6,627 nucleotides of DNA from Alphaproteobacteria bacterium. Lineage in GTDB: Bacteria; Pseudomonadota; Alphaproteobacteria; Rhizobiales; Devosiaceae. The DNA is taken from the NCBI GenBank assembly GCA_018820005.1, contig JAHJOS010000449.1, positions 1-6,627 of the forward strand, given 5' to 3'. Under the pieces are notes generated by a model. It was not told the origin of the DNA. It worked only from the letters and a program-made list of their open reading frames with translations, and did no database searches. Made by a program: the position numbers and the translations under genes. This document shows positions 1 through 5,883 of the stretch, one piece after another (position 1 is the stretch's first letter; each line of letters opens with the position of its first letter).

Positions 1-469
1 ATTTTGCGCGCAGCGCAAAGAACAAATCGGCCTTGGTCTCAAAGCCATAATAGGGGCTGTTGTAGATCACGGCTGGCAGGCCGGGCGCTGCGGCCAGAAT
101 GGCCTCGAAATGGTGCCGCTGGGCGGTGGGCGAATTGCCGCGCGACAACACGCGTGGAATGACCATCAGGCCCGCTGCGCCGATCTTTTGCGCATGGGCC
201 GCATGGGCCACTGTGCTGGCCGAGTTGATCGCGCCTGTCCCCACGACCACCGGAATGCCGGCGCCAACCAGGCGCTCAACACCCTCTTGACGCTGTGCGT
301 CGGTCAGCAGCGGCCAGTCCCCCATCGAGCCGCAGTAGACCACCGCCGACATGCCGGTCTCGATCAATTGCCTGGCCTTGCGGACCAGTTCATCAAAATC
401 GGGCGTACGGTCAGCCTTGCAGGGCGTCATCAGGGCGGGGATCACCCCCATAAACATGTCGATCTTCAT
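1..469 (-). CDS. hypD: 1-pyrroline-4-hydroxy-2-carboxylate deaminase (DapA/NanA superfamily), N-terminal half
   Basis: This is the first 156 residues of a class I aldolase-fold (dihydrodipicolinate synthase superfamily) protein. The gene runs off the left edge, and family members are about 300 residues. Visible motifs are GSMGD at residues 47-51, in the place of the GTTGE carboxylate-binding loop of DapA, and YNSPYYGF at 136-143, containing the conserved catalytic-site Tyr. The Schiff-base Lys lies beyond the edge. The context VVYCGSMGDWPLLT and the PRVLSRG segment are, from memory, characteristic of the HypD branch in Agrobacterium and Sinorhizobium rather than of true DapA. HypD deaminates and dehydrates 1-pyrroline-4-hydroxy-2-carboxylate to alpha-ketoglutarate semialdehyde in the cytoplasmic degradation of hydroxyproline. 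The ATG at 469-467 is chosen because a GAGGA ribosome binding site (478-474) precedes it by 4 nt. The gene is divergent from the transporter operon. Family membership is near certain; the HypD assignment is likely but not proven. Other keto-acid aldolases or dehydratases of the family remain possible. Confidence 0.78.
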   Translation of the reverse strand, partial: MKIDMFMGVIPALMTPCKADRTPDFDELVRKARQLIETGMSAVVYCGSMGDWPLLTDAQRQEGVERLVGAGIPVVVGTGAINSASTVAHAAHAQKIGAAGLMVIPRVLSRGNSPTAQRHHFEAILAAAPGLPAVIYNSPYYGFETKADLFFALRAK

Positions 470-534
470 AATGTCCTCGTCGGTTGTCCGCATTTGCCGT
501 CGCCTGGCAATCTTTCGTCTGCATAGCTATCATT

Positions 535-562
535 TATGTATTTAGTTTGTCGACAACGCCAA
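535..562 (-). promoter_or_regulatory. possible sigma-70 promoter of the hypD-like gene
   Basis: On the minus strand a -35-like TTGGCG (562-557) is followed after 16 bp by a -10-like TACATA (540-535), inside the most AT-rich part of the spacer. Transcription would start near 528 and give a leader of about 60 nt. Operator 1 fills most of the spacer. Both hexamers match the consensus only partly, so this is tentative. No comparable pair stood out for the plus-strand operon. Confidence 0.3.
547..556. promoter_or_regulatory. candidate operator 1, palindrome TTGTCGACAA
   Basis: This perfect 10-bp palindrome lies 78 bp upstream of the hypD-like start codon. It fits the half-site layout TnGT-N2-ACnA, close to the general pattern (TnGTnnnACnA) bound by FadR-subfamily GntR regulators. 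It sits inside the spacer of a possible minus-strand promoter, where a bound repressor would block RNA polymerase. Its 8-bp core TGTCGACA recurs at 758-765. The regulator is not in the window, so the family assignment is only a suggestion. Confidence 0.5.
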
Positions 563-594
563 GCGCCTGTCCAGTCGTTTTTGAGCGCCTGGCC
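562..594. repeat. 11-bp direct repeat pair AGCGCCTG(T/G)CC
   Basis: Two copies of an 11-bp sequence, at 562-572 and 584-594, match at 10 of 11 positions. Their starts are 22 bp apart, about two helical turns, so they present the same DNA face. They lie just upstream of the possible hypD -35 element, where an activator could bind. Chance similarity in GC-rich DNA is a real alternative. Confidence 0.3.
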
Positions 595-692
595 ATCTAC
601 CACTGCGTCGATCCCGCTGTCGCTATTGCGCAAGCCTGGGACGGCAACACGGTCTGACGTCGGTCCTGCTGGCCGCACAGCCCGCGCCGTCT

Positions 693-710
693 TGCGAAAA
701 TATGCGAAAA
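693..710. repeat. tandem TGCGAAAA repeats one helical turn apart
   Basis: TGCGAAAA occurs at 693-700 and again at 703-710, giving a period of 10 bp. The pair is in an AT-enriched stretch about 125-140 bp upstream of the binding-protein start and about 50-65 bp upstream of operator 2. In-phase A-tracts can bend DNA, and paired half-sites can bind a regulator. Neither role is shown. Confidence 0.3.
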
Positions 711-756
711 CGACGGAAATCTATTTCCCATTGTGACTCGTCATTCCGCATCCAAA

Positions 757-766
757 CTGTCGACAG
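757..766. promoter_or_regulatory. candidate operator 2, palindrome CTGTCGACAG
   Basis: This second perfect 10-bp palindrome has the same 8-bp core as operator 1 and lies 67 bp upstream of the binding-protein ATG. The outermost base pair differs (C/G instead of T/A). The centre-to-centre distance to operator 1 is exactly 210 bp. The placement suits control of the transporter/GH127 operon by the same regulator as the divergent gene. I saw no third copy of the core in the window. Confidence 0.5.
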
Positions 767-832
767 AAACTCTGCTCTCTTGTTAGCTTCGTTCCGCTGG
801 GCTGAGGGGCCCAAGAGGGAAAGGAAGAAACA

Positions 833-2080
833 ATGCGTAGATCCGTTTTGCTGACAACGCTTTCGTTGCTTGCCATGTCGACCGCCGGACAGGCGTTTGC
901 CGAGGACGTCAACCTGTGGGTTCGTACCTCGTCGGCCGCCGTGGTGCAGGGGCTCGCAGACAAGTTCAATGCCGAACACGATGACAAGGTCATCGTAACG
1001 CCCATCACGGCCGAGCAGATGGTCATGAAGCTCGGCGCTTCCATTGCTGCCGGCGCGCCGCCCGATGCCGTGGTCATGGATTTGATCTATCTGCCCACGT
1101 TTGCCGCGACCGATAGTCTCGAAGACATCACCGCTTTCATCGATGGCCTGCCATATGCAGATAGCCTGAGCCCGTCGCACATGCGGCTCGGCACCTTCGA
1201 TGGCAAAAAGTTCGCCGTCCCCATGCTGCCCGATGCCTCTACCATTGCCTACAACAAGGATCTGTTTGCCCAGGCCGGTCTTGATCCTGAAAAGGGACCG
1301 ACCTCGCTCAAGGAAATCGCTGACGACGCCGAAAAGATCCATGCGCTCGCCGATGACACCTATGGCTTCATGTATGTCGCCGCCTCGGGTAGCTGGCAGG
1401 TCTACACCTTTACCCCGCACATCTGGGCCGCTGGCGCCGATGTGCTGTCCGAAGATGGCCGCACGGCCACCATCGACACGCCCGCCATGCGCGACACGCT
1501 GGCGCTCTACAACAAGATGTGGGCCAACGGCTCCACCCATCCCACGTCGCGCTCCGGTGTCGGCAATGATGCGGTTTCCGCCTTCGCCTCCGGCAAGGTC
1601 GGCATCCTGATGACCGGGTCCTACATCGTCAATCTGCTCACCAGCCAGTATCCCGACGTCAATTTCGGCATCGTCCCCATTCCGGGCCCCGATGGCGGTG
1701 CATCCAGCTTTGCCGGTGGTGATGCTCTCACCCTGATGAAGGGCATCACTCCAGAGAAAAAGACAGCGGCGCTCGCCTTCGTCGATTTCTACATGCAGCC
1801 TTCTCAGCAGGTCTACATCACCGAACAGGCCGGCATGCCGCCGCGCACGGACGTAGCAGCAGAGGCCTTCGCCAGCTTCGACCCGCGCAACCTGATTGCC
1901 TATGACACGCTGGCTGCCGCCAAGACGCCCTACACCTTCGCGTCCGATGAACTCTTCGTCAGCCGCACCGGTCCCTGGCTGAAGATGCTCAACCGCGCTA
2001 TCTTTGACGGTGACATCGATGGCGCCATTGCCACGGCGCAGGAAGAGTTCACCCGCATTCTCGAACGCACCAACCCCTAA
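833..2080 (+). CDS. ABC transporter periplasmic solute-binding protein, sugar type (family 1)
   Basis: This 415-residue protein is the extracytoplasmic receptor that would capture a carbohydrate or glycoside and hand it to the two permeases downstream. Residues 1-23 form a Sec signal peptide: MRR, a hydrophobic core, then AFA before Glu24. There is no lipobox Cys, so the mature protein should be free in the periplasm. The pattern is typical of MalE/UgpB-like binding proteins: an N-terminal beta strand NLWVRTSS, then GAPPDAVVMD, the hinge-like VPMLPDASTIAYNKDLF, and FASGKVGILMTGSY. The length (about 415) is normal for the family. The ATG at 833 is preceded by AAGGAAG (821-827) at good spacing. 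It is the first gene of the operon and is followed by a strong hairpin that may raise its level relative to the membrane genes. The substrate cannot be read from the sequence; the neighbouring GH127 gene suggests an arabinofuranoside. Confidence 0.92.
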   Translation: MRRSVLLTTLSLLAMSTAGQAFAEDVNLWVRTSSAAVVQGLADKFNAEHDDKVIVTPITAEQMVMKLGASIAAGAPPDAVVMDLIYLPTFAATDSLEDITAFIDGLPYADSLSPSHMRLGTFDGKKFAVPMLPDASTIAYNKDLFAQAGLDPEKGPTSLKEIADDAEKIHALADDTYGFMYVAASGSWQVYTFTPHIWAAGADVLSEDGRTATIDTPAMRDTLALYNKMWANGSTHPTSRSGVGNDAVSAFASGKVGILMTGSYIVNLLTSQYPDVNFGIVPIPGPDGGASSFAGGDALTLMKGITPEKKTAALAFVDFYMQPSQQVYITEQAGMPPRTDVAAEAFASFDPRNLIAYDTLAAAKTPYTFASDELFVSRTGPWLKMLNRAIFDGDIDGAIATAQEEFTRILERTNP

Positions 2081-2097
2081 CCCACCTCCCTGGGTCA

Positions 2098-2139
2098 GGC
2101 AGGGGCGGCCGGGCCATCTGGCCAACGGCCGTCCCTGCC
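2098..2139 (+). repeat. strong intercistronic RNA hairpin between binding protein and permease genes
   Basis: The left arm GGCAGGGGCGGCCG (2098-2111) pairs with the right arm CGGCCGTCCCTGCC (2126-2139) over 14 bp, with a single G-U wobble (2105/2132). Inside it a second stem, GGCC (2112-2115) with GGCC (2120-2123), closes an ATCT loop. No T-run follows, so it is not a standard intrinsic terminator. It begins 17 nt after the binding-protein stop and ends 4 nt before the permease ATG. By analogy with malE-malF, such a structure can protect the upstream mRNA from 3' exonucleases. It may also limit translation of the permease. The role is inferred; the structure is plain. Confidence 0.8.
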
Positions 2140-2143
2140 CAAA

Positions 2144-3082
2144 ATGTCGAGAGCCAATGTGACCAATTCCACCAAAGCCAATGGCGTGCCGCCAGTACCA
2201 GTCGCCATCCGCGAGCCCATCCAATGGCTCGGCCTGGCGCTTGTCGTCCCCAGTTTTGTGCTGATCGGCTTCTTCTTTCTGCTGCCGCTGTTGATGACGG
2301 TCTGGATGAGCTTTTTTGACTGGCCCCTGCTGGGCAAGAGTCACTTCATCGGCCTGGGCAATTACGTCGAACTGATTGGCGAGACCCAGCTCTGGCACAG
2401 CCTGGGATTCACCGCGCTTTATACCGTTCTGGTCTCAATCGCCCTGTTTGCAGTGAGTTTCCCATTGGCGCTGCTGGTCGATAAACCGCTGCGCGCTGCC
2501 GGCATCTTCCGCACTGTCTATTTCATGCCCGTGGTCATCGGCTTTGGCGCGGCGTCCACGCTCTGGCTTTGGCTTCTAAATCCCGATAGCGGCGTTTTCG
2601 CCCGCCTCCTGCTTGATCTGGGTCTGGTGGGCTCTGCCCCACGTCCTTTGGAAAATTTCTGGCCCACGCTGGGCGTCGTCATTCTTATGGTGGTCTGGAA
2701 AAGCGCCGGCTTCTCCATGGTCATCCTGCTGACCGGCCTTCAGAGCATCCCCAATGAGCTGATCGAGGCCGCCAAGATCGATGGCGCCAACGCCTGGAGC
2801 CGGTTCCGCCGTATCACCGTTCCGCTGATGCGCAACTCTATCCTGCTGGTCCTCGTGCTCAACGTCACCTCGTCGATGCTGGCCTTCGACCAGTTCTTCA
2901 TCATCACCCAGGGTGGCCCGCAGAATTCGACGATCTCGGCTGTTTTCTCGATCTTTCTGGCATCCTTCACTTCCTATCGCTTGGGCTATGGCGCCGCGCT
3001 CTCTTTGGTTCTGCTGGTCGTCCTGGTTGCCATCAGTTCGGTACAGCTGGCCTTTCTCAGAACCCGTCCGGAGGAAAGCTGA
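2144..3082 (+). CDS. carbohydrate ABC transporter permease, MalF/UgpA type
   Basis: This 312-residue inner-membrane protein is one half of the translocation pore of a CUT1 sugar importer. About six membrane segments can be seen, near residues 29-53, 87-112, 122-146, 174-198, 230-255 and 280-305. The cytoplasmic EAA loop that docks on the ATPase is EAAKIDGANAWSRFRRI starting at Glu208, and the family-typical TQGGP lies at 256-260. The length is normal. The ATG at 2144 has no ribosome binding site because the hairpin occupies the bases before it. An in-frame GTG at 2159 has a weak GAGAG (2149-2153) ahead of it and would remove only five residues of the polar tail. The stop codon overlaps the next gene's start by one base, so the two permeases are probably translated together. 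Confidence 0.92.
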   Translation: MSRANVTNSTKANGVPPVPVAIREPIQWLGLALVVPSFVLIGFFFLLPLLMTVWMSFFDWPLLGKSHFIGLGNYVELIGETQLWHSLGFTALYTVLVSIALFAVSFPLALLVDKPLRAAGIFRTVYFMPVVIGFGAASTLWLWLLNPDSGVFARLLLDLGLVGSAPRPLENFWPTLGVVILMVVWKSAGFSMVILLTGLQSIPNELIEAAKIDGANAWSRFRRITVPLMRNSILLVLVLNVTSSMLAFDQFFIITQGGPQNSTISAVFSIFLASFTSYRLGYGAALSLVLLVVLVAISSVQLAFLRTRPEES

Positions 3083-3939
3083 TGGCCAACACAAATCCCG
3101 ATCGGGACAGCACACCCTGGAAGACCTTTGCCCTCTACGTGGCCTGGATACTCGCTGCCATATTCTTCCTCGCGCCAATCGTTTGGTCGGTGGCAAACTC
3201 TTTCAAGCCGGCCGCCGCAGCGTTGGCCGATCCGGTGTCGCTGTTCAGCCAGACCTTTTCGCTGGAGAACTATCGGCGGCTCGAAGGTGTGGGGGCAGGG
3301 TGGACCACCTATGCTGCAAACTCCGTCATGATTGCCCTGGGTACGGTAGCCCTGACCATCGCTGTTGCTGTCCCTGCTGGCTACGGCTTTTCAAAGTTCC
3401 GTTTTCCGGGGCAGACGGCGCTTTTCATCGTCGCCATGGCAACGCTGATGATCCCGTTCCAGTCCATCCTGACGCCGCTCTTCCTGGTGCTGAACTTCCT
3501 CAAGCTGCAGAACAGCCTCCTGGGCCTGGTCCTCATCTACGCCACCTTCCAGCTACCATTCTCGATCTTCATGATGCGCAATGCCTTTGATGCTGTGCCC
3601 AAGGCCCTCATCGAGGCGGCGCGCATCGATGGGGCCAGCCAGTGGACCATCCTGCGCCGCATCATGATGCCCATTGCTTTGCCGGGCGTAGCGACCGTGG
3701 CGCTGTTCGCCTTCCTCAATTCCTGGAACGAGTTCCTGGCCGCGCTGATCTTCATCTCCGACCAGAACAAGTTCACCCTCCCCATCATGCTGGTCAACGT
3801 CTCCTCGGGCATCTACGGCATCATTGATTGGGGGGCGCTCCAGGCAGGCGTCACCGTCACCATGATCCCTTGCCTGGTGCTCTTCCTGCTCCTGCAACGC
3901 TACTACGTTCGCGGCCTCACGGCCGGCGCCGTCAAATGA
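3082..3939 (+). CDS. carbohydrate ABC transporter permease, MalG/UgpE type
   Basis: This 285-residue protein is the second membrane subunit of the CUT1 importer. Membrane segments are near residues 14-36, 79-101, 110-132, 143-165, 200-222 and 255-275. The EAA loop begins at Glu178 (EAARIDGASQWTILRRI). Other MalG-type marks are YGFSKFRFPG at 101-110 and SWNEF at 214-218. The start codon shares its A with the preceding TGA stop, and GGAGGA (3070-3075) inside the end of the first permease gene is a strong ribosome binding site. The length is usual for the family. It should pair with the MalF-type permease and the downstream ATPase. Confidence 0.93.
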   Translation: MANTNPDRDSTPWKTFALYVAWILAAIFFLAPIVWSVANSFKPAAAALADPVSLFSQTFSLENYRRLEGVGAGWTTYAANSVMIALGTVALTIAVAVPAGYGFSKFRFPGQTALFIVAMATLMIPFQSILTPLFLVLNFLKLQNSLLGLVLIYATFQLPFSIFMMRNAFDAVPKALIEAARIDGASQWTILRRIMMPIALPGVATVALFAFLNSWNEFLAALIFISDQNKFTLPIMLVNVSSGIYGIIDWGALQAGVTVTMIPCLVLFLLLQRYYVRGLTAGAVK

Positions 3940-3956
3940 CCGCTCTTGAGGATTCC

Positions 3957-5879
3957 ATGACCGATCTCTCTACCCCGCCGCGTATCGAGCGTTTCGTCCC
4001 GGCCGATCATGCCAGCGTCGATTTCACCGGTGGCTTTTGGGAAAGCTGGACTGAGACGGTCCGCAAGGTAACCGTGCCGACCCAGCACAAGCGGCTCGAC
4101 GAGGAAGGCTTCCTCGAAGTGCTCAATTTCCATCTGCCGCCCGCGCCATTGGCCCGTCCGATCCAGCCCAGCGGGCTGTCCATGCAGCACTTTTTTGACA
4201 GCGACTTCGGCAAGTGGATCGAAGCTGCGAGCTATACGCTGCGCGCCCATCCAAATGCCGACCTCGAAGCCAAGATCGATCAGATCGTCGAGCAACTCGC
4301 CCAGGGCCAGATGGATGATGGCTATCTCAATTCCTGGTTCATCCGCCGCGAGCCGGACAAGCGCTGGACCAATCTGCGAGACTTGCACGAAATGTACTCC
4401 ATGGGTCACCTTCTCGAAGGCGCCGTGGCCTATTTTGAGGCGACCGGCAAGCGCCGCTTTCTTGATGTGATGATCAAGGCCGTCGACCACATCATCGCGA
4501 CCTTCGGCACCGAACCCGGCAAGCTGCGTGGCTATGACGCCCACGAAGAAATCGAACTGGCGCTGGTCAAACTCTATCGCGTAACCCAGGACGAACGGCA
4601 TCTGCAGCTGGCGCAGTATTTCGTCAACGAGCGCGGCCAGGCGCCGTCCTACTACGACAATGAGGCCCGCCTCCGCGGCGAGGACCCCAAGGACTATGTC
4701 TACAAGGACTATTCCTACAGCCAGGCCCACGTCCCCGTGCGGGAGCAGGGCGAAGTCGTCGGCCACGCCGTGCGCGCGATGTACCTGTTCTCCGCCATGG
4801 CGGACCTCGCCGTAGAGACTTCTGACCTGACACTTCTGGCCGCCTGCAACAGGCTGTTCGACAACCTCACGCAGCGCCAGCTCTATGTGACGGGTGGCCT
4901 GGGGCCCTCCGGCACCAATGAAGGCTTCACCCGCGAATACGATCTCCCCAACCAGACCGCCTATGCCGAGACCTGCGCCGCCGTCGCGCTGGCATTCTGG
5001 GGCCATCGCATGGCCCAGATCGAGCTCGATTCCCGCTTCACCGATCAGGTCGAGCTGGTGCTCTTTAATGGTGCGTTGTCGGGCATTTCGCGCGACGGGG
5101 AACACTATTTCTACGAGAACGTCCTCGAGAGCCACGGCGATAACCGGCGCTGGAAATGGCACTATTGCCCCTGCTGCCCCACCAATATCGCCCGTTTGCT
5201 GGCGTCCCTGGGCAGCTATTTCTATACCAGCAAACCCGGTGAGCTGGCCGTCCACCTCTACGGCGCCAATACCGCCACGGTTGCTGTGGGCGGACACAAG
5301 GTCGTGTTGCAGCAGGACACGCGCTATCCTTGGGAAGGCGATATCGCCCTCACGGTTACACCGGAAAAACCTGCTGCGTTCACGCTTCATCTGCGCGTAC
5401 CTGGCTGGTGCGAGGCGGCAACGATCAGCGTCAATGGCGCCAACGTTCAGACCACGCCCATCAAGGGCTATGTCTCGATCCTGCGCGAATGGGCGGCGGG
5501 CGATATCGTGCGCGTCCATTTCGACATGCCCGTACAGATGCTGCATGCCAATCCGCTGGTCACCGAAGACGCCGGCCGGGTAGCCCTTAAGCGGGGCCCG
5601 ATGGTCTATTGCGTTGAGGAGGTGGACAATGTCGCCGCGCCGCAACTGCTCAAGCTTCCTGTCGATCCGCAGATTTCAGCCCGCTTTGACCCCGACCTGC
5701 TCGGCGGCGCGACCGTGCTTGAAGGCGCTGCCAGCCAGGCAATGCCTGCGGAGTGGGGCACAACGCTCTATCGTGCCGTGCCGCCGCGCTACAATCCCAC
5801 GCGCTTCATCGCCATTCCTTATCACCTGTGGGCCAATCGGGCACCCGGCGGGATGCAGGTCTGGTTGCGAAAGGAATAG
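3957..5879 (+). CDS. GH127 beta-L-arabinofuranosidase-like glycoside hydrolase
   Basis: This 640-residue protein belongs to glycoside hydrolase family 127 (DUF1680), which contains the zinc-and-cysteine beta-L-arabinofuranosidase HypBA1 of Bifidobacterium longum (about 650 residues). HypBA1 uses Glu322 (acid/base), Zn ligands Glu338, Cys340, Cys417 and Cys418, and Cys417 as nucleophile. The equivalents here are Glu322 (NEGF), Glu338 and Cys340 (AETCAA), and Cys406-Cys407 (CPCCPTN), so the active site looks intact. An (alpha/alpha)6 barrel should span roughly residues 15-425, followed by beta-rich domains. There is no signal peptide, so it acts in the cytoplasm on imported glycoside. The ATG at 3957 is chosen because GAGGA (3948-3952) precedes it. 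An in-frame ATG at 3936 overlapping the permease stop would add seven residues. The family is firm, but the substrate is less so, since one GH127 branch cleaves aceric acid from rhamnogalacturonan II. Confidence 0.9.
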   Translation: MTDLSTPPRIERFVPADHASVDFTGGFWESWTETVRKVTVPTQHKRLDEEGFLEVLNFHLPPAPLARPIQPSGLSMQHFFDSDFGKWIEAASYTLRAHPNADLEAKIDQIVEQLAQGQMDDGYLNSWFIRREPDKRWTNLRDLHEMYSMGHLLEGAVAYFEATGKRRFLDVMIKAVDHIIATFGTEPGKLRGYDAHEEIELALVKLYRVTQDERHLQLAQYFVNERGQAPSYYDNEARLRGEDPKDYVYKDYSYSQAHVPVREQGEVVGHAVRAMYLFSAMADLAVETSDLTLLAACNRLFDNLTQRQLYVTGGLGPSGTNEGFTREYDLPNQTAYAETCAAVALAFWGHRMAQIELDSRFTDQVELVLFNGALSGISRDGEHYFYENVLESHGDNRRWKWHYCPCCPTNIARLLASLGSYFYTSKPGELAVHLYGANTATVAVGGHKVVLQQDTRYPWEGDIALTVTPEKPAAFTLHLRVPGWCEAATISVNGANVQTTPIKGYVSILREWAAGDIVRVHFDMPVQMLHANPLVTEDAGRVALKRGPMVYCVEEVDNVAAPQLLKLPVDPQISARFDPDLLGGATVLEGAASQAMPAEWGTTLYRAVPPRYNPTRFIAIPYHLWANRAPGGMQVWLRKE

Positions 5880-5883
5880 GCAA

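Larger units (their letters stand above)
470..832. promoter_or_regulatory. divergent intergenic control region
   Basis: This 363-bp region separates two divergent start codons and holds no credible gene. The only plus-strand ORF of note (536-736) has no ribosome binding site and a composition unlike a protein. Local AT-rich stretches occur at about 528-550 and 697-735, which suits two promoters facing outward. It contains two matching palindromes (547-556 and 757-766) and two sets of direct repeats, listed separately. No tRNA, riboswitch or intrinsic terminator was recognised. Confidence 0.75.

Noticed and set aside
1..469. Reading the partial gene as true dapA (lysine biosynthesis)
   Set aside because: The GTTGE motif of DapA is replaced by GSMGD, and the surrounding sequence and gene context fit the HypD branch better.
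110..526. 138-residue plus-strand open frame over the hypD-like gene
   Set aside because: It is rich in His, Arg and Pro with no domain, while the opposite strand encodes a clear aldolase-fold protein with a ribosome binding site.
536..736. 66-residue plus-strand open frame in the intergenic region
   Set aside because: It has no ribosome binding site and no recognisable features, and it overlaps the candidate operator and promoter elements.
799..812. GGGC/GCCC mini-hairpin just before the binding-protein ribosome binding site
   Set aside because: A 4-bp stem with a 6-nt loop is expected by chance in this base composition.
2098..2143. Hairpin as an intrinsic terminator
   Set aside because: No run of T follows the stem; the next bases are AAAATG, and the operon continues.
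623..2398. 591-residue open frame on the minus strand
   Set aside because: It lies antisense to the binding-protein gene and the start of permease 1. Its sequence is low-complexity and rich in Gly, Arg, His and Asp, with no recognisable domain, as expected from the opposite strand of a GC-rich gene.
3828..3935. Upstream extension of the GH127 gene
   Set aside because: The frame is open to 3828, but the extra residues are Arg/His/Pro-rich, overlap the permease coding region and do not resemble GH127. The start at 3957 has a ribosome binding site.
3903..5645. 580-residue open frame on the minus strand
   Set aside because: It is antisense to the GH127 gene, whose catalytic motifs are clear. 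It has no domain and no operon context.
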